Shown here in pieces: positions 1-10,739 of a DNA stretch of 64,000 nucleotides; positions within the stretch are counted from its first letter, which is position 1; each line of letters begins with the position of its first letter. Under the pieces are notes generated by a model. It saw only the letters and a program-made list of their open reading frames with translations. It was not told where the DNA came from and searched no databases. A program made the translations under genes and the position numbers. The stretch spans positions 22,356,001-22,420,000 of the forward strand of contig JAWZYU010000004.1 of NCBI GenBank assembly GCA_038380435.1, given 5' to 3'. The stretch is from Ryuthela nishihirai (Eukaryota; Arthropoda; Arachnida; Araneae; Heptathelidae).

Positions 1-348
1 TTTCAGAATGCAATTTTCCTTTTCCATCTCCACTGCTTTCAATTCCAATGCATGTTCTTTTTCTTTCCTTGCCTGACGTGAACGGCGAGATGCTATATTA
101 TTTTTACGTCGCATCTCCATATATTTCTCGTGTGTCGATTTAGGTTCCGTAATTGGTTTAACAATTTTCGATATGCTTGCAGGCGAGTTATCCATTCCAC
201 TTTTAACTTCTTGCTTATCATGTTTAATTTCAGTATGGGTATTAGTATTGGATTCGCTATTTTCTACCTCAACAACTGTTGGAGATTCTTGTACTGCATG
301 AAGGGTAAGGGTTTCAAATACTGCAGATGTGGAATCAGTATATGCAGT
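1..348 (-). CDS. bZIP transcription factor, exon with basic region (C-terminal part beyond window)
   Basis: Read on the minus strand this exon starts after a pyrimidine-rich acceptor (TTTCTTTACAG) at 348 and stays open to the window edge, about 116 codons. Near its end is a bZIP basic region with core RRKNNIASRRSRQARK followed by a glutamate- and lysine-rich start of a leucine zipper. The NNxAxxRSR pattern is that of the C/EBP, PAR and NFIL3 type rather than the CREB/ATF or Fos/Jun type. Before it comes an acidic, Ser/Thr-rich linker. The zipper and stop codon lie to the left of base 1. The incoming reading phase (0) matches the outgoing phase of the exon at 9012-9385, which links them as one gene. 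Proteins of this class bind DNA as dimers in the nucleus. I cannot name the orthologue. Confidence 0.8.
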
Positions 349-835
349 CTGTAAAGAAAAGTACAATACATTAAGAAAATTACAAATTAATCTAGAATAA
401 ACATAAATTTCAAATCATTCAGAAATAATTCACCTCCATAATAGGGAACTATCTACATAGGTTTGTGTAATCACCCAGATTAACAAATAAAGAAGCGCAT
501 ATTAATCTTGGAGCAAAGTATGGTGTCAACTTGATTAATTGGGAGACCAATCTTGGCCCATGGCACAAGCTGTATCTATATTTGGAAATCTAGCCACCAG
601 GATAATACACAACACTAACAAGGTGTAAAAATAATAGATATCAGTTTGCCATCTCCATCCTAAAAGTGTCCAAAACAGCAGACATGCATGCTCCGTAAGC
701 CCCCAGAAAGCAAGGCCCAACATAGTTTCTAGGAATTCCAGTTGATTTTGCCAAGAAACAGCCCCAACTCTTTCGCTACTTGAAGTTGCAGTTTGAGTAT
801 ACTATACTGAATTTGGTGGTCCAAGTTCTTACCAT

Positions 836-1070
836 TTAGTAGTTTCTACCACTAAAGTGGGGGTAATTTTTTTTGAGAAATATTTTGGAGGTATAAACCA
901 ATGGTGTACCAGAAAATCTGCCCCCCCCCAGAAAAAATGTCTGGGGGGGGGAATTTTTTTTAACGTGTACCATCATATACTTGAATTTTAACTTTTTGAA
1001 AATGTACGTAATAAATATTTGTAATATATTTTGAAAATCATAATACATTTTGGAATGAACCAGGGCCAAA
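836..1070. repeat. Hairpin-forming G/C-run segment in the bZIP intron
   Basis: Around 922-950 a run of C, then AGAAAAAATGTCT, then a run of G forms a short inverted repeat. The flanks contain GGTGTACC and GTGTACC motifs. It may be a decayed MITE, but I see no clear target duplication. The rest of 349-1180 is AT-rich intron with nothing further recognised. Confidence 0.3.
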
Positions 1071-1179
1071 TCTATGAAGTGGTGGGGGAGTTAGGGTAAG
1101 GTGCCATGCCCCCACCCCTTGAGAATACTAGTATGTGTAATGGATTCGAAAATTTATTAAATAAAAAATGCCCCTTAAG

Positions 1180-1350
1180 CAGTTGCTTGCTAGAGGTTTG
1201 GGAGGAGCCTGCCAGTTTAATACATCACAGTAGGTCTGCGAGGAAGGCGAAACTTCAGCAGAAAGACAATACAAACGTCCATGCCTTACCCAAGGCTCAA
1301 ACTCAGGTCCCTATGATCAGTAGCCAAGCATTCTAACAACTCTGCCACCG
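1180..1350 (-). repeat. tRNA-headed SINE, family B (minus)
   Basis: Reverse complement begins with a degenerate tRNA Ser/Leu-like head (A-box-like region near 1340, ACTGATCATAGGGA, then a diverged B box) followed by the family body ending in a trinucleotide-rich tail. It matches the copies at 3165-3350, 49990-50100, 53796-53923 and 56590-56676. It is diverged and lies in an intron of the bZIP gene. Confidence 0.6.
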
Positions 1351-1659
1351 GGACGAAATTGGGCTCATTTCATGCATTTTTCATGAATATTTTTGGAACC
1401 TCTAAAACTAAGGGGAAAAATTACACTGCAAAGTCCAGTCTCTCCCCTCCCTTTTTTTTTTTGCCTTTTTCTGGCTTCATTGCGTTTAAGGGTTGAACAT
1501 CCCTTTTTTCTAGATCCAGGCCTGGATTAATTTTACCACTTGTTTTTTCATAATATATTCCTTCAATTGCTTTCAAACGAGCATAAACAGAATTTATATT
1601 AAAATACTTATACTAAATTATTTTGAAAATGATTCATTTTCCTCTATTGAAAAACTAGG

Positions 1660-2405
1660 AGGATAACATATCGCCTGTAGCAAATAGAAGATGCTAGTTT
1701 TCAGAGAAAATGAACTTTATTTTCCGAAACTTTCACCCTTTAACAATAGTAATTCGTATTAATGGGTTATTGGAAAATATAACTAGCAATATATTATTAT
1801 TAGCCCTATAAAACGCCAATAGCTACTCATAAAGCAATTATACTGAGGTCATTTGGCGGATTTGAAGACTAGGTACCTATTCAACTCAAAAAGGTTCATT
1901 TTCTCTCAAAACAAAAAGTCGCGTTTTCCACTTATCCTGATGGTGAAGGGACAAATTATTGCTGCCAGTGTAAACACCTTGATCATCACACGCTACAACT
2001 AAAATATATTTTCAGCCAAACATTGTTGCAATATTTGTTTAAAATTTTGTAATTTTCAAAATTTCTCGTCAGAAGGCGCAATAAAACTTTTGGGAGATTC
2101 TAAAAGTGGGAATTATAATAGTTCATCAATATATATGCAACCAAAAAATAATTTTCAATTTATCTAAAAAAAAAAACAACTACAACAACAGACAATGCAT
2201 AAAACACAATCATTGTTGTCACAATTTTGGTTGTGAAATCTATGTATTTACATCGCTTGCAGTATTAGGATAAAATTTCAACTATTTCCACCGAGGGTGC
2301 AATTTTACCTTTTGGAGATTCCAAAGGTGCAAATCTTAATGTTTGGTCAATGCCTATTAAACCCAAAAAGAATTTTTTATTTCTCTAAAAACAAAAAAGT
2401 TCGAT
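1660..2405. repeat. Diverged tandem repeat, spacing about 225 bp
   Basis: A motif of the form TTTTGGAGATTC, AAAGGTG, then GGTCAATGCC or similar and a run AAAAAGAATTTTTTATTTCTC recurs near 2085-2180 and 2310-2400, with a weaker match near 1880-1920. The units are strongly diverged. No coding capacity is seen. The surrounding 1400-2800 stretch is otherwise AT-rich intron. Confidence 0.4.
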
Positions 2406-3164
2406 GTCTACTGACAGACGACAAAGGAAATACTTGTTTTTTCTGAAAACGAGCTAAAAATAATATAAGAGTGGCAAAGGAATATGGTAAAATTAAAAAA
2501 AAATAAGACTGGAAATGTTTCCAATGCTATTAAGAGTTAAAAGGAGGTTGGACTTATCGCGAAAAATCACTAGTCATACGAAAAAAAATGGCGTCAGACA
2601 CGAATGCCATGATATGTTAACGAAGTTCACGGCCAAACTCATGCATTGCGAAAATGATTTCTGGCCATAAGGAGCAGAGAGGAATTTCTAATAGGAAGCC
2701 CGATTTTTTCCGTCTGTTACTATTCGTTCAAAGCCACAGAAAAAAAAATCCTGGACGTTCCTTTAAATTGTTGTATATCAAGTTTCATCGTAAATTTTAA
2801 AACTTTGTTTCAAAATTATTCCTTAACTCCACATAAGCAGGGATTACGGGGTTATCAGTATGCCTCTGTTCACACCCTTGTATTGGTCAAAGTTATGATT
2901 AGAAGAAGCAGCATGGAGAGTTTGGTGGTTCTAATGTTTACCCATTCAGAAGCAGTGCAATTCCTACCAATTTTAAGCTTTTTTTGTAGGAGGGGGGGGG
3001 ATTTTGGAGGTACTGAAAAATGGAGAAACATAAGACACAGATAGTCAGACCATCTCAGATATATAGCAGATTCTTTTGTTGTCTGGTATTTAGAAATGTT
3101 CTGATATTCACAAGTATAAAACTAAATATTGGTTATTGAAAGAAATATCAGAACTTATTTATAT
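2406..3164. other. Intronic sequence without recognised features
   Basis: AT-rich sequence with short homopolymers and a G run near 2991. Short open frames here have no recognisable similarity and no splice context. Confidence 0.5.
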
Positions 3165-3350
3165 GCTACCTCATTGCTAAGTGGTTAGCGTGCTTTGCTA
3201 CTGATCAAAGGGTTCGAGCCCTGGGTAAGGCATGGACGCTTGTATTGTCTTTCTGCAAAGGTCTTGCCTTCTTCACAGTCCTACTATGGCAAACTGACAG
3301 GCTCCTGTCAGACCTCTGTGGCAAGAGTTGCTTGAGGAGCTATTTATTAT
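3165..3350 (+). repeat. tRNA-headed SINE, family B (plus)
   Basis: The head contains TAAGTGGTTAGCG (A box) and GGTTCGAGCCC (B box), with ACTGATCAAAGGG between them, resembling a tRNA Ser/Leu type. The body that follows (GGTAAGGCATGG onward) is shared with the other family B copies and ends in TATTATTATTA. Confidence 0.75.
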
Positions 3351-3776
3351 TATTACTGACCTAAAATAGATTAATATGTACATAATGGTAAGAATACGAT
3401 TCAAATTCGTAAAAAAAACAGGTGTTTAATGTTAAGTGTGATAATTGGTTTAAAAAAAAAAGTGCGACCAATGAAGGAACTGCTGGAGTAGATGAAAATG
3501 CATCCTTGCTGTTGTCTGTAAAACTAAGCTAAATGAGATGCCAAATGCCACAAGTACTCAATGCAAATAGTGTAGCCAGGTTCAAACATCAGGGTGAAAT
3601 AGTGCATAAAAAGCATCCCGAACTCATAAGGGGTGCAACCACAAAGGGGTCGTCTTTACTGGCAAGTCTTCAGAGGGTTAATCTAGCAAATCTTAACTGG
3701 CATAACACCCTTAAAAAATGAAAGAGTAATTTAAACAGTTTTGCTAAATACAGAGGATTATGTAATCCTACAACGT

Positions 3777-3833
3777 ACATAGCAACAATGCACAGATCTA
3801 AATACAGAGTATTTAGATCTGTGCATTGTTGCT
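3777..3833. repeat. Near-perfect palindrome at the edge of a Tc1 relic
   Basis: Two arms of about 26 bp (beginning TAGCAACAATGCACAGATCT) are separated by a five-base loop, CAGAG. It lies just outside the terminal repeat of the Tc1 relic at 3845. Confidence 0.7.
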
Positions 3834-3844
3834 ATGGAGCCCAC

Positions 3845-4384
3845 TAAAAACATAATCAAAAGTATCCAGACACGTGCTCATCCAAAATCTCCTGGTAATT
3901 GGAAAGTAATTAATATTTCTTTGGTCCATCCTTTGCTGTTATCACAGCCTCCACTCTGTGGGGAAGACTTTCCACTAGATTTTGGTATGTTGCTGCAGGA
4001 ATTGTGTCATTCTGCCATAAAAGAATTAGTGAGGCTGGTCACTAATGCCACGCAGTTCAGCCTGGCTCGAATTCGACATTCCAATTCATCACAAAGGTGT
4101 TCCAGCAGTTGAGATCAGGTCTCTGTGCAGGTCAGTCAAGTTGTTCCACACCCATCTCAACAAATCATTCCTTCACGGTTCTCACTTTGTGGGAAGGGGC
4201 ACTATCATATTGGTGCAGGAAAGGGTCTTCACTGAACTGTTGCCATAAAGTTGGGAGCACAAAATTGTCAAGAATGTCATAGGTCACAGCGTTCAGAGTC
4301 CCATTCACTGGAACTAGGGGGTCCAGCCCAAACCATGATGCCTCTTCCACCAAACTTCTAAGTTGGCACAACATAGTCATGGAA
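3845..4384 (-). pseudogene. Tc1-like transposase relic, C-terminal part
   Basis: The left end carries a Tc1 terminal motif (AAAAGTATCCAGACACGTGC). Minus-strand translation gives pieces such as PLVPVNGTLNAVTYDILDN and LPTLWQQFSEDPFL, typical of the region before the second catalytic Asp of Tc1 (DD34E) transposases, and further left the PNSPDLNPIE-type region is frame-broken. The coding frame is interrupted by stops and by a solo LTR at 4385. The rest of the element continues at 5135-5284 and after the SINE. Confidence 0.75.
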
Positions 4385-5134
4385 TGTGATGGTTCACCTA
4401 TTCACTTTTACTTCAATATAACACAAATAAAGTAAAATGGTTATTTTGGGGATTGTTTTTAGTTGGCCATCACATTTCTTGTTTCCGATCTGCTAAAGAA
4501 GTTGCAGCATGCATAACTCCGATTTTTGATTGACAGCCGCTAATGCGCGCGTTAAGGTTTTATGCAACATGATAGTGCCCCTGCCCACAAAGTGAGAACC
4601 GTGAAGGAATATCTCTTGCGTCATAGTGAGCATGCAATCGTCAGTTTATGCAAATGTTTTTCCCAGTGTGCAACACACGTGTCAGTTGTACGCCACATGT
4701 ATATTAAGTGACGTTAGGTCACAGAGTATATAGGAAGTAATGGTAGTGGAGAATGAGAACGATGTTAACTGAGAAGTTTGTCAGTTTTGGAAATGTTCAA
4801 ATGAATTTTTATTTGCTCAGACTACTTTTGTATTCATCAGTTTATATGGCGAGTCGAATTTTTTTGGAAATAAACTTTGTTCTATGAATATTTTGACTTT
4901 GCTTTTTTTTTCTTGAGAAACGATAATTGATTTTAAGATATAATGTAAAAAATTTGACGATCTTTTGATTTCTTACTCAATAAGTAACACCAATATACCT
5001 AATGAACCCTTATTTTACTTTATTTGGCAAGTTAATATTGTCTGGCACTCGATATGCTATCTAGAGTTTTAATTTAATTTGGATCAGTTAAAATGTACAA
5101 AGAAAAAAAGTTTAAAATTCTTTTGGAGCATTAC
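4385..5134 (+). mobile_element. Solo LTR, copy 1
   Basis: Starts TGTGATGG and ends GGAGCATTAC(A), as in the copy at 54288-55008, with a shared interior including TTGGAAATAAACTTTGTT (poly(A) signal) and CAAGTTAATATTG. It splits a Tc1 relic, whose coding sequence resumes at 5135. No internal retroelement domain is present, so it is a solo LTR. No clear target duplication is visible. A segment near 4557-4612 is foreign to the LTR (see findings). The superfamily (Ty3 or BEL/Pao) cannot be decided. Confidence 0.7.
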
Positions 5135-5293
5135 AGCAGGCACTGGCATCTGGCATCCTCCACACCCAGACTCATCCATTGGACTGCCAGATGGTGAAGC
5201 ACAACTCATCACTCCAGAGAATGCAGTTCCACTGCTCTAGAGTCCACTGGTGCCGTGCTTTATACCACTTCAACCCACACTTGGCTTTGGTTG
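5135..5293 (-). pseudogene. Tc1-like transposase relic, middle part
   Basis: Continues the relic at 3845-4384 after the solo LTR. The minus strand resembles the Tc1 region around WSDESRF and the tryptophan-rich segment before it (CTCCAGAGAATGCAGTTCCA and the following TCTAGAGTCCA correspond to the conserved LEQWKR-type stretch). It ends at the SINE insertion. Confidence 0.65.
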
Positions 5294-5679
5294 GTTGTTT
5301 TACCTCTGAGCAGCACTTTTTGCACACTGCAGGCTAAATGGCCAGGTCACAAGGACCCTGAAGGCTCAGAAGGTTGGGGGAGGGGACCCACTGGAACAGC
5401 TGTTGGGAGACAGATGGTAGGGTCCCGTCAAGGCCATCCAGTGTGTTCTTTAACGTGCACAGAGTATGGCTCCCCCACACACACGGGGGCCACAGCTTAA
5501 TGTCCCATCTGACAGACGACAGCTTTTCCAAGCCCATTGGTGTCCCCTACTGACCGTGGGCAGGGAGTTTTGCGGTGGAGATAAATCAACGCTGACCCAG
5601 CTGGGACTCGAACCTGGGAACTGCAGATTACGAGTCTGGCGCGCTACCGACTGATTATAGGCTTCTCCACACAGACTGC
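5294..5679 (-). repeat. tRNA-headed SINE, family A (minus)
   Basis: Full-length family A copy, head at the right (B box GACTCGAACC near 5605 and A box near 5640, minus strand) and tail GGTTG at the left. It is flanked by the 9-bp duplication CTTTGGTTG at 5285-5293 and 5680-5688. It lies inside the Tc1 relic. Confidence 0.85.
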
Positions 5680-5688
5680 CTTTGGTTG

Positions 5689-6594
5689 TGATTTGTAGTC
5701 AGGGCAAATGGAAGCTGTACCCAGGAATAAACCTTATCTCTGAAAGTCACCTGGCAGTAGTCATGTGGCTAATGGGATGTCCATTGAAGTTTTGATACTG
5801 TGTTGAAGCTGTTTTCACCTTGTGATCCTGATGCACTAAGATTCATATCAGTACACTTACGTGCATCACTAGCTTCCCTTTGCAACAGTACATCCATGTC
5901 ATTCATCACTCTTCTTTTCCCATGAAACACTTAACCTTCCACAAAACCATCAAATATCAACCTAAACAACTCAAAAGATGAAAACGTACATCTAAGCCAT
6001 CAAAACAATTAATTATAAAATCCAACATTAGGAAAAAACTTTGGAGAGCAGAGTGTGGAAACGAGGTACATTGACTTAACATCACAAAAACAAGTAGAGT
6101 GGAACAAAATGTTACAAAGGGCTAACAGGACTGTCTTCAAATAAGTACACTGCAATTGAGCAAACAAAACCTGTGGATTTAGCATCAAAGGCCATGAAGC
6201 AGTACTAAATGAAAAGCACAATGACAACACATAACATATAATAGAATTAAGAATAACAAACAGAAATTCATACCCCAAGGCACTCAGCCCCACTCCCAGA
6301 TGTACGAGTCAACAAGACATGGCAGTCAACAGATATCAACCAAGGGTCACCCTCAGGGTTGGCATAATACACACTGGAGTCACGTAATTAAGAGCTGTGC
6401 TTCAGAGGGACTAATCATAGATTTTTGTGAGGATCAGACTTCAGCACCAGCCGTTTCTGTTGGAGCAGAATTGGTTGCAAAGAACCTTTTTCCACAGTGT
6501 AACATAAGGCATGTCTATTTGGTAGGTCCCATTTACCCACATGAGCACTTTAGAGCTAAACATTTAATGAGATACAAGATGTTAGACTATTTTA
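5689..6594. other. Probable end of Tc1 relic, then unassigned intron
   Basis: The first about 200 bp may be the remaining N-terminal part of the Tc1 relic, too decayed to translate. From about 5900 onward the sequence is AT-rich intron. Open frames around 6009-6293 and 6300-6635 have no recognisable domain. Confidence 0.35.
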
Positions 6595-6950
6595 CCTCTG
6601 AGCAGCACTTTTTTTGCACACAATGTGCCATATAGCCAGGTCACAAAGACAGACCCCAATGCTCACCAAAGGTTGGAGGAAGGAGACCCACTGAACAGCT
6701 GTTAGGAGTCTGAAGCTGTAAGGTTCAGTTCCTGTCAAAGCCATCCAGCATGTTCTTGAATGTCCACAAGGTATGGCTCTCCTGCATACATGGTCAGTTT
6801 TACATCCCATCTGATACAATGCATCCTTTCCAAGATCAGTGACGTCCACTTTCTGAACAAAGGGTGTTTAGTGAAGATATATCTCAATGTTGACCCAGAT
6901 GGGACTTACCTAGGAACTGCAGACATGCTCATCGTGGTATTGAGCAAACC
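6595..6950 (-). repeat. tRNA-headed SINE, family A (minus), diverged
   Basis: Shares the family A body (TTTTACCTCTGAGCAGCAC at left, CCAGGTCAC, GGTTGGAGGAAGGAGACC, CCCATCTGA, TGACCCAGATGGGACT at right) but with many substitutions and a decayed tRNA head. No clear target duplication. Confidence 0.75.
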
Positions 6951-7489
6951 CAATAGAGAAGCTGCCAGTTAACTCCACCAGTCATTACTTCGAAAGTCAC
7001 AACTCTATATCACATGTGGAATTAAATTCTCAAGCTTCACACATCAATTTCTCTGTATTGAAAATACTAGTTAAACCTTTGTCAAAGAGCACATTGACTT
7101 CTGTAATGCCATTAACACATCAACCAGAAAAACAGTTTTTCAATCTTATGTTGGCCTTCAGCTAGCAAACTTTACACCTCAGCACTGCATGCCTAAGGCA
7201 ACAGTAGCAGTGAGAGAGGTGCAGTAATTCAAGAAGTAACCTCATGCATTTTGCCCAAGTTGGTTGCAAAGCTCAACTTATGTACTCATACATAGAAATA
7301 TTTGTTCATTTAAGAACTTTACGCAGATATTATTCTATTGAAAATATTTGAAAACCTTTCTAATTTGAGGGTAATAGTGGTCTTGCTTTGCTCAACCACA
7401 TAAATTAGACTAAATCAATATCCCATTTACCTGGCAAAGAGTGCATTTTCTTGCCAGTGATTTACCTGTAGTGCATACATGGTCTATTT
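6951..7489. other. Intron without recognised features
   Basis: AT-rich sequence with no convincing ORF, repeat family or inverted repeat. Confidence 0.5.
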
Positions 7490-7497
7490 GTCTAGGG

Positions 7498-7677
7498 CAG
7501 TGGTTCTCAACCTTTTATGCTTCACGTACCCCACTGGAAATGTGTATGTAACTGGCGTACCCTTTATATAGATATATAAACTATAGCTATAGTATAATAA
7601 TGCCAACTTAGCGACTTTTGAGTTCTAACGGCGTGCCCCCAAAAAATTTTCCGCATACCCTACATTGAGAAACCCTG
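7498..7677. mobile_element. hAT-type MITE
   Basis: A 180-bp element starting CAGTGGTTCTCAACC and ending GAGAAACCCTG, flanked by the perfect 8-bp duplication GTCTAGGG at 7490-7497 and 7678-7685. Both ends match the ends of the 3-kb element at 37999-41013 over roughly 60-75 bp each, so it is an internally deleted member of the same hAT family. Confidence 0.9.
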
Positions 7678-7689
7678 GTCTAGGGTATT

Positions 7690-8465
7690 ATCCTTGCTGT
7701 TTTGTGAAGTCCTGGTGACAGATATATTGTCATTTTGGTTAGGAGAAAGGGAATGAATTTCTTTACACTGAAATCAACTCAGCAGAATAAAATATAAGAT
7801 TAACCCCTTTTCTTTAACCCTTGTTTAGCAGGCAAATCCCATGTGAAGTGATAAATTTGATAAGCCACAAGGAAAATAAGGATTCCGTTAGGATTCCTCA
7901 CTTGTGGTAGTGGATTAATCATAATATGAACTTCTCATTCAGTTTAAGATTGATCAAGTAATCTTTCTGCCACTTTATATTCTACACAGTGTGCATTTTT
8001 ATTGAAATGATATGTTGAGTTGGCATACTAGAAAGTAAAAATTTATTTTTTTTATGTAGAATATGCCTGTTGAGGCAATATCTGAACCTCAAATCTGCAC
8101 CCAGTCATAAAAGCTTGGATCTGCTGCACTGGATACATATCTGTCCCATTTTTGCCTAGTTGTGTGCATCTGATCCTAAATTCAAGAGGATGCAACAATC
8201 CTCATATGTTGTTATCTGTCTCATATACAACTGATCTTTAATATGTGTGTATGTATGCAATGCTAGAACCACTGTCACCAAAAACCAATTGACTTTACAT
8301 CTTGGCCTACATGCACCATGATTTTACAGGTGGATTCTCAGCCTCATTCAAACTGGTTCAGCTAGTGGTATGATATACTGGGGTGGGGGTCACCAGTAAA
8401 TACATTTGTTATCAATGCCAGTTCCATAGCTACCTGGAAATTTGGCTCTTCCACTAGGCTTTCAG
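7690..8465. other. Intron without recognised features
   Basis: AT-rich sequence between a MITE and an RTE fragment. No splice-bounded open frame or repeat family was recognised. Confidence 0.45.
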
Positions 8466-8469
8466 TTGA

Positions 8470-8905
8470 GTCCAGTTTCTATGTTGGGATAATTATGGTA
8501 GTGAAACTTGGACACTTTGTAAACAAGATAACAGGAAACTTGATGTTATCTTAGGCATTAGATGGTTCAACTTTGTAAATAATGATGAGGTTAAGCAAAG
8601 GAGTCAGCAACCTCCTTTGAGCAGTATATTGTGCAGAGAGAGAGAGAGATCCCATTGGCTTTGCCATGTTGCCTGTATGGCTAATTATAGATTAGAGAAT
8701 AGGGTTATGAACAGTGTGTCTATAGGCCTCAGAAAGAGGGGGAGATCTAGAATGTGGGAGACAGACAATGTCAAATAGGACCTTGCTAGAATTAGTGTGT
8801 AGTGGCCAGATGCAGCAGAAGTAGCCCAGGACAGATGTTTGGAGAACCAAATTGCATAGTCTGGTTGGACCTCCAGAGCTGCTTGAGGATGATGTTTAAC
8901 TGAGA
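8470..8905 (+). pseudogene. RTE-clade LINE, 3'-end fragment
   Basis: Plus-strand translation shows decayed pieces of the RTE C-terminus (a GSETWTLCKQDN-type motif, then FVNNDEVKQRSQQPPL and an RKRGRSRM-like stretch) followed by the 3' end. It is 5'-truncated and carries frameshifts. It matches the 3' part of copy B (41397-45019). Confidence 0.75.
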
Positions 8906-9011
8906 GAAAATAAAATTAAATCTTACACTACTAAATTACTTTAAAATAATAAAATTTTATACTTTTGCATGCAAGTAAGGACTGCTCCCGTAAATTGCTG
9001 CAAAAACTTAC

Positions 9012-9385
9012 CTGTTGCAGTAATGTTCTGAGATTGTGAAAAGTTTCATTCTGATCTAGTTGGCAAATATTATCACTGCCTAAAAGTTCACATAAGTTGG
9101 CAACTGTCGGTGGAAATTCTACAATTTGCATATGATCTGTTATAGAAGTCATCAGGTTTGTAACATTTGTAGATATTGGCTCAATCTCGCAATGCTCTAC
9201 ACTAGAGCTGATTGGATTTTCTGCAGTGGTATCATTAACCACTGGTAAAGTCAATTGTGTCACATCTTCCAATAAGCAGATATCATCCAGATATGAGTTA
9301 TTGTGAGTAATATTACTACTGCTTGCATATTCCATAAAAGAAGGATGGAAATCCTTTCCAAGATCAATTCCTGTTAATCCATCAT
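9012..9385 (-). CDS. bZIP transcription factor, acidic middle exon
   Basis: A 374-bp internal exon on the minus strand. The acceptor is a T-rich tract ending ATACAG and the donor is CAG|GTAAGT. Entering in phase 1 it is open throughout and leaves in phase 0, which fits the exon upstream (ends phase 1) and the basic-region exon downstream (starts phase 0). The peptide is rich in Asp, Glu, Ser, Thr and Asn with scattered hydrophobic residues (for example SYLDDICLLEDVTQLTLP), as expected for an activation or regulatory domain. The open frame continues past the donor for about 27 codons, but the strong splice site and matching phase favour the exon end given here. No catalytic motif is seen. Confidence 0.75.
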
Positions 9386-9498
9386 CTGTATAAAAAAAAA
9401 TTTAAAAACATCAGAAATTTAAATTTTCTGTTTTCATTTATTAAACATAGAATGTAAAGCTCAATTACAGTATATGAATGATTCTTGAATAGTATATT

Positions 9499-9743
9499 GC
9501 ACCCCGGCAAGAAAAGTGACATAACTCAAAAAATGCATATTTTGAGGTTATGTCAGTGATAAATAGGTATTGTGTTCCTCTACGTGAACGAAAAAAGTCG
9601 CATCTCTAACTCGCAAATTAACCACCAGGGAGCAGTTGTGTCAGTTTTACTTTTAGGCTACTTCACAGTTTTATTGATTTCTTTAATTTGTTATTTCTCA
9701 AATACTGCATTTTTGAGTTATGTCGCTTTTCTTGCCAGGGTGC
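9499..9743. mobile_element. MITE with about 42-bp terminal inverted repeats
   Basis: Left end GCACCCCGGCAAGAAAAGTG and right end (reverse complement) GCACCCTGGCAAGAAAAGCG continue together through an ACATAACTCAAAAA segment. The interior has no coding capacity. Superfamily not determined. Confidence 0.75.
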
Positions 9744-9879
9744 GATATGTTGAACAGGTAATTAATAATATATAATATTATTATATGTCGAACAGGTAAT
9801 TATTAGTGCGATTTAAAAACTGCAGTCTTTCCAGAGTTTAAGGGGGATGACTTTAAACATTATGAAAGAAAACTAAAGT

Positions 9880-10075
9880 TTATATTCCTTAACTGGCATA
9901 GTGGTTAGGGAGCTGGCAACAGTTCCAGCAAGGCAAACTTTGTGTTCTGTGTTAGCTCTGAGACAATGGTCAGCACTGACTTCGATCTTGGGCATGTCAC
10001 AGGGCATGAAAAAGCTAGGAGTAGCTTGAATTCTTCTCTATCCTATATGTCATAATTGTAAAAAAATCTAGTTCA
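9880..10075 (+). repeat. tRNA-like SINE, family C
   Basis: Begins AACTGGCATAGTGGTTAGGG, which contains an A-box-like TGGCATAGTGG; the B box is degenerate. The body includes AGGCAAACTTTGTGT and ends CTATCCTATATGTC. A closely similar copy lies inside the Tc1 element at 60153-60342. Confidence 0.6.
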
Positions 10076-10198
10076 CTTTGTGGTGCATATTCAGGGGAGA
10101 CTCTACAGTCTCAAAGGAAAATTTAGAAGATTTTTAGAATATTAATCCTAATACTTAAAAACATTCTGCTAAATTATATTTATTCTTTCCCTAAAAGT

Positions 10199-10265
10199 AT
10201 ACACTGAAGAGCCAAAACAATATGATCAGTGCATCTTTATGCAAATCAAAGCAACTGCAGGTAAA
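10199..10265 (+). mobile_element. Tc1 terminal fragment
   Basis: TATACACTGAAGAGCCAAAA and the following sequence match the left end of the Tc1 element at 59991. Only the terminus is present. Confidence 0.65.
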
Positions 10266-10284
10266 TGACAGTGTGTAAAAGACA

Positions 10285-10720
10285 GACTTTCATTTGATGT
10301 ATAGCTTGTTATTTTCGGCATTTACGTTCTGGAGATACAGCAGAAGAGTTGTTTCGCATTTCTCCTTTTTTACGGGAGAAGAAAGCACAGGGGAGGGTCA
10401 ATTTTTTTATAGTCTACGACACTCCCTGCATCACAAGCTTTCATTTGACACATAGCTTATTATTTTTTGTATTCACATTCAGGAAATATAGGGGAATGCT
10501 CATTTTCACTTCTCCCCCTTTTTCCGGGGGAAGAAAGCATGGGGGATCAATTTTTTGTAGCATATGACATTTCCCATATCAGAAGCTTTCATTCGACATA
10601 TAGCTTGTTACTTTTGGCCTTCATGTTCTGGAGATACAGCTTAAGAATAGTTTTCACATTTTCCCATTTTTAGGGGGAAAGAATGCACGGGGGTTTCATT
10701 TGGCACATAAAACATCAAGT
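10285..10720. repeat. Tandem repeat, three units of about 150 bp
   Basis: Each unit contains AGCTTTCATT(C/T)GACA.ATAGCTT, a CATTCTGGAGATA-like segment, and CGGGGGAAGAAAGCA followed by TCAATTTTTT. The units are diverged from each other. Similar phrases (CACAAGCTTTCATTTG) occur at the start of the larger duplication at 14287. Confidence 0.6.
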
Positions 10721-10739
10721 TCCTCCATCGCGTTCGAAA

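Noticed and set aside
8931..9011. Extension of the bZIP exon to the ORF end at 8931
   Set aside because: A consensus donor at 9012/9011 and the matching phase of the downstream exon make the extra codons intronic.
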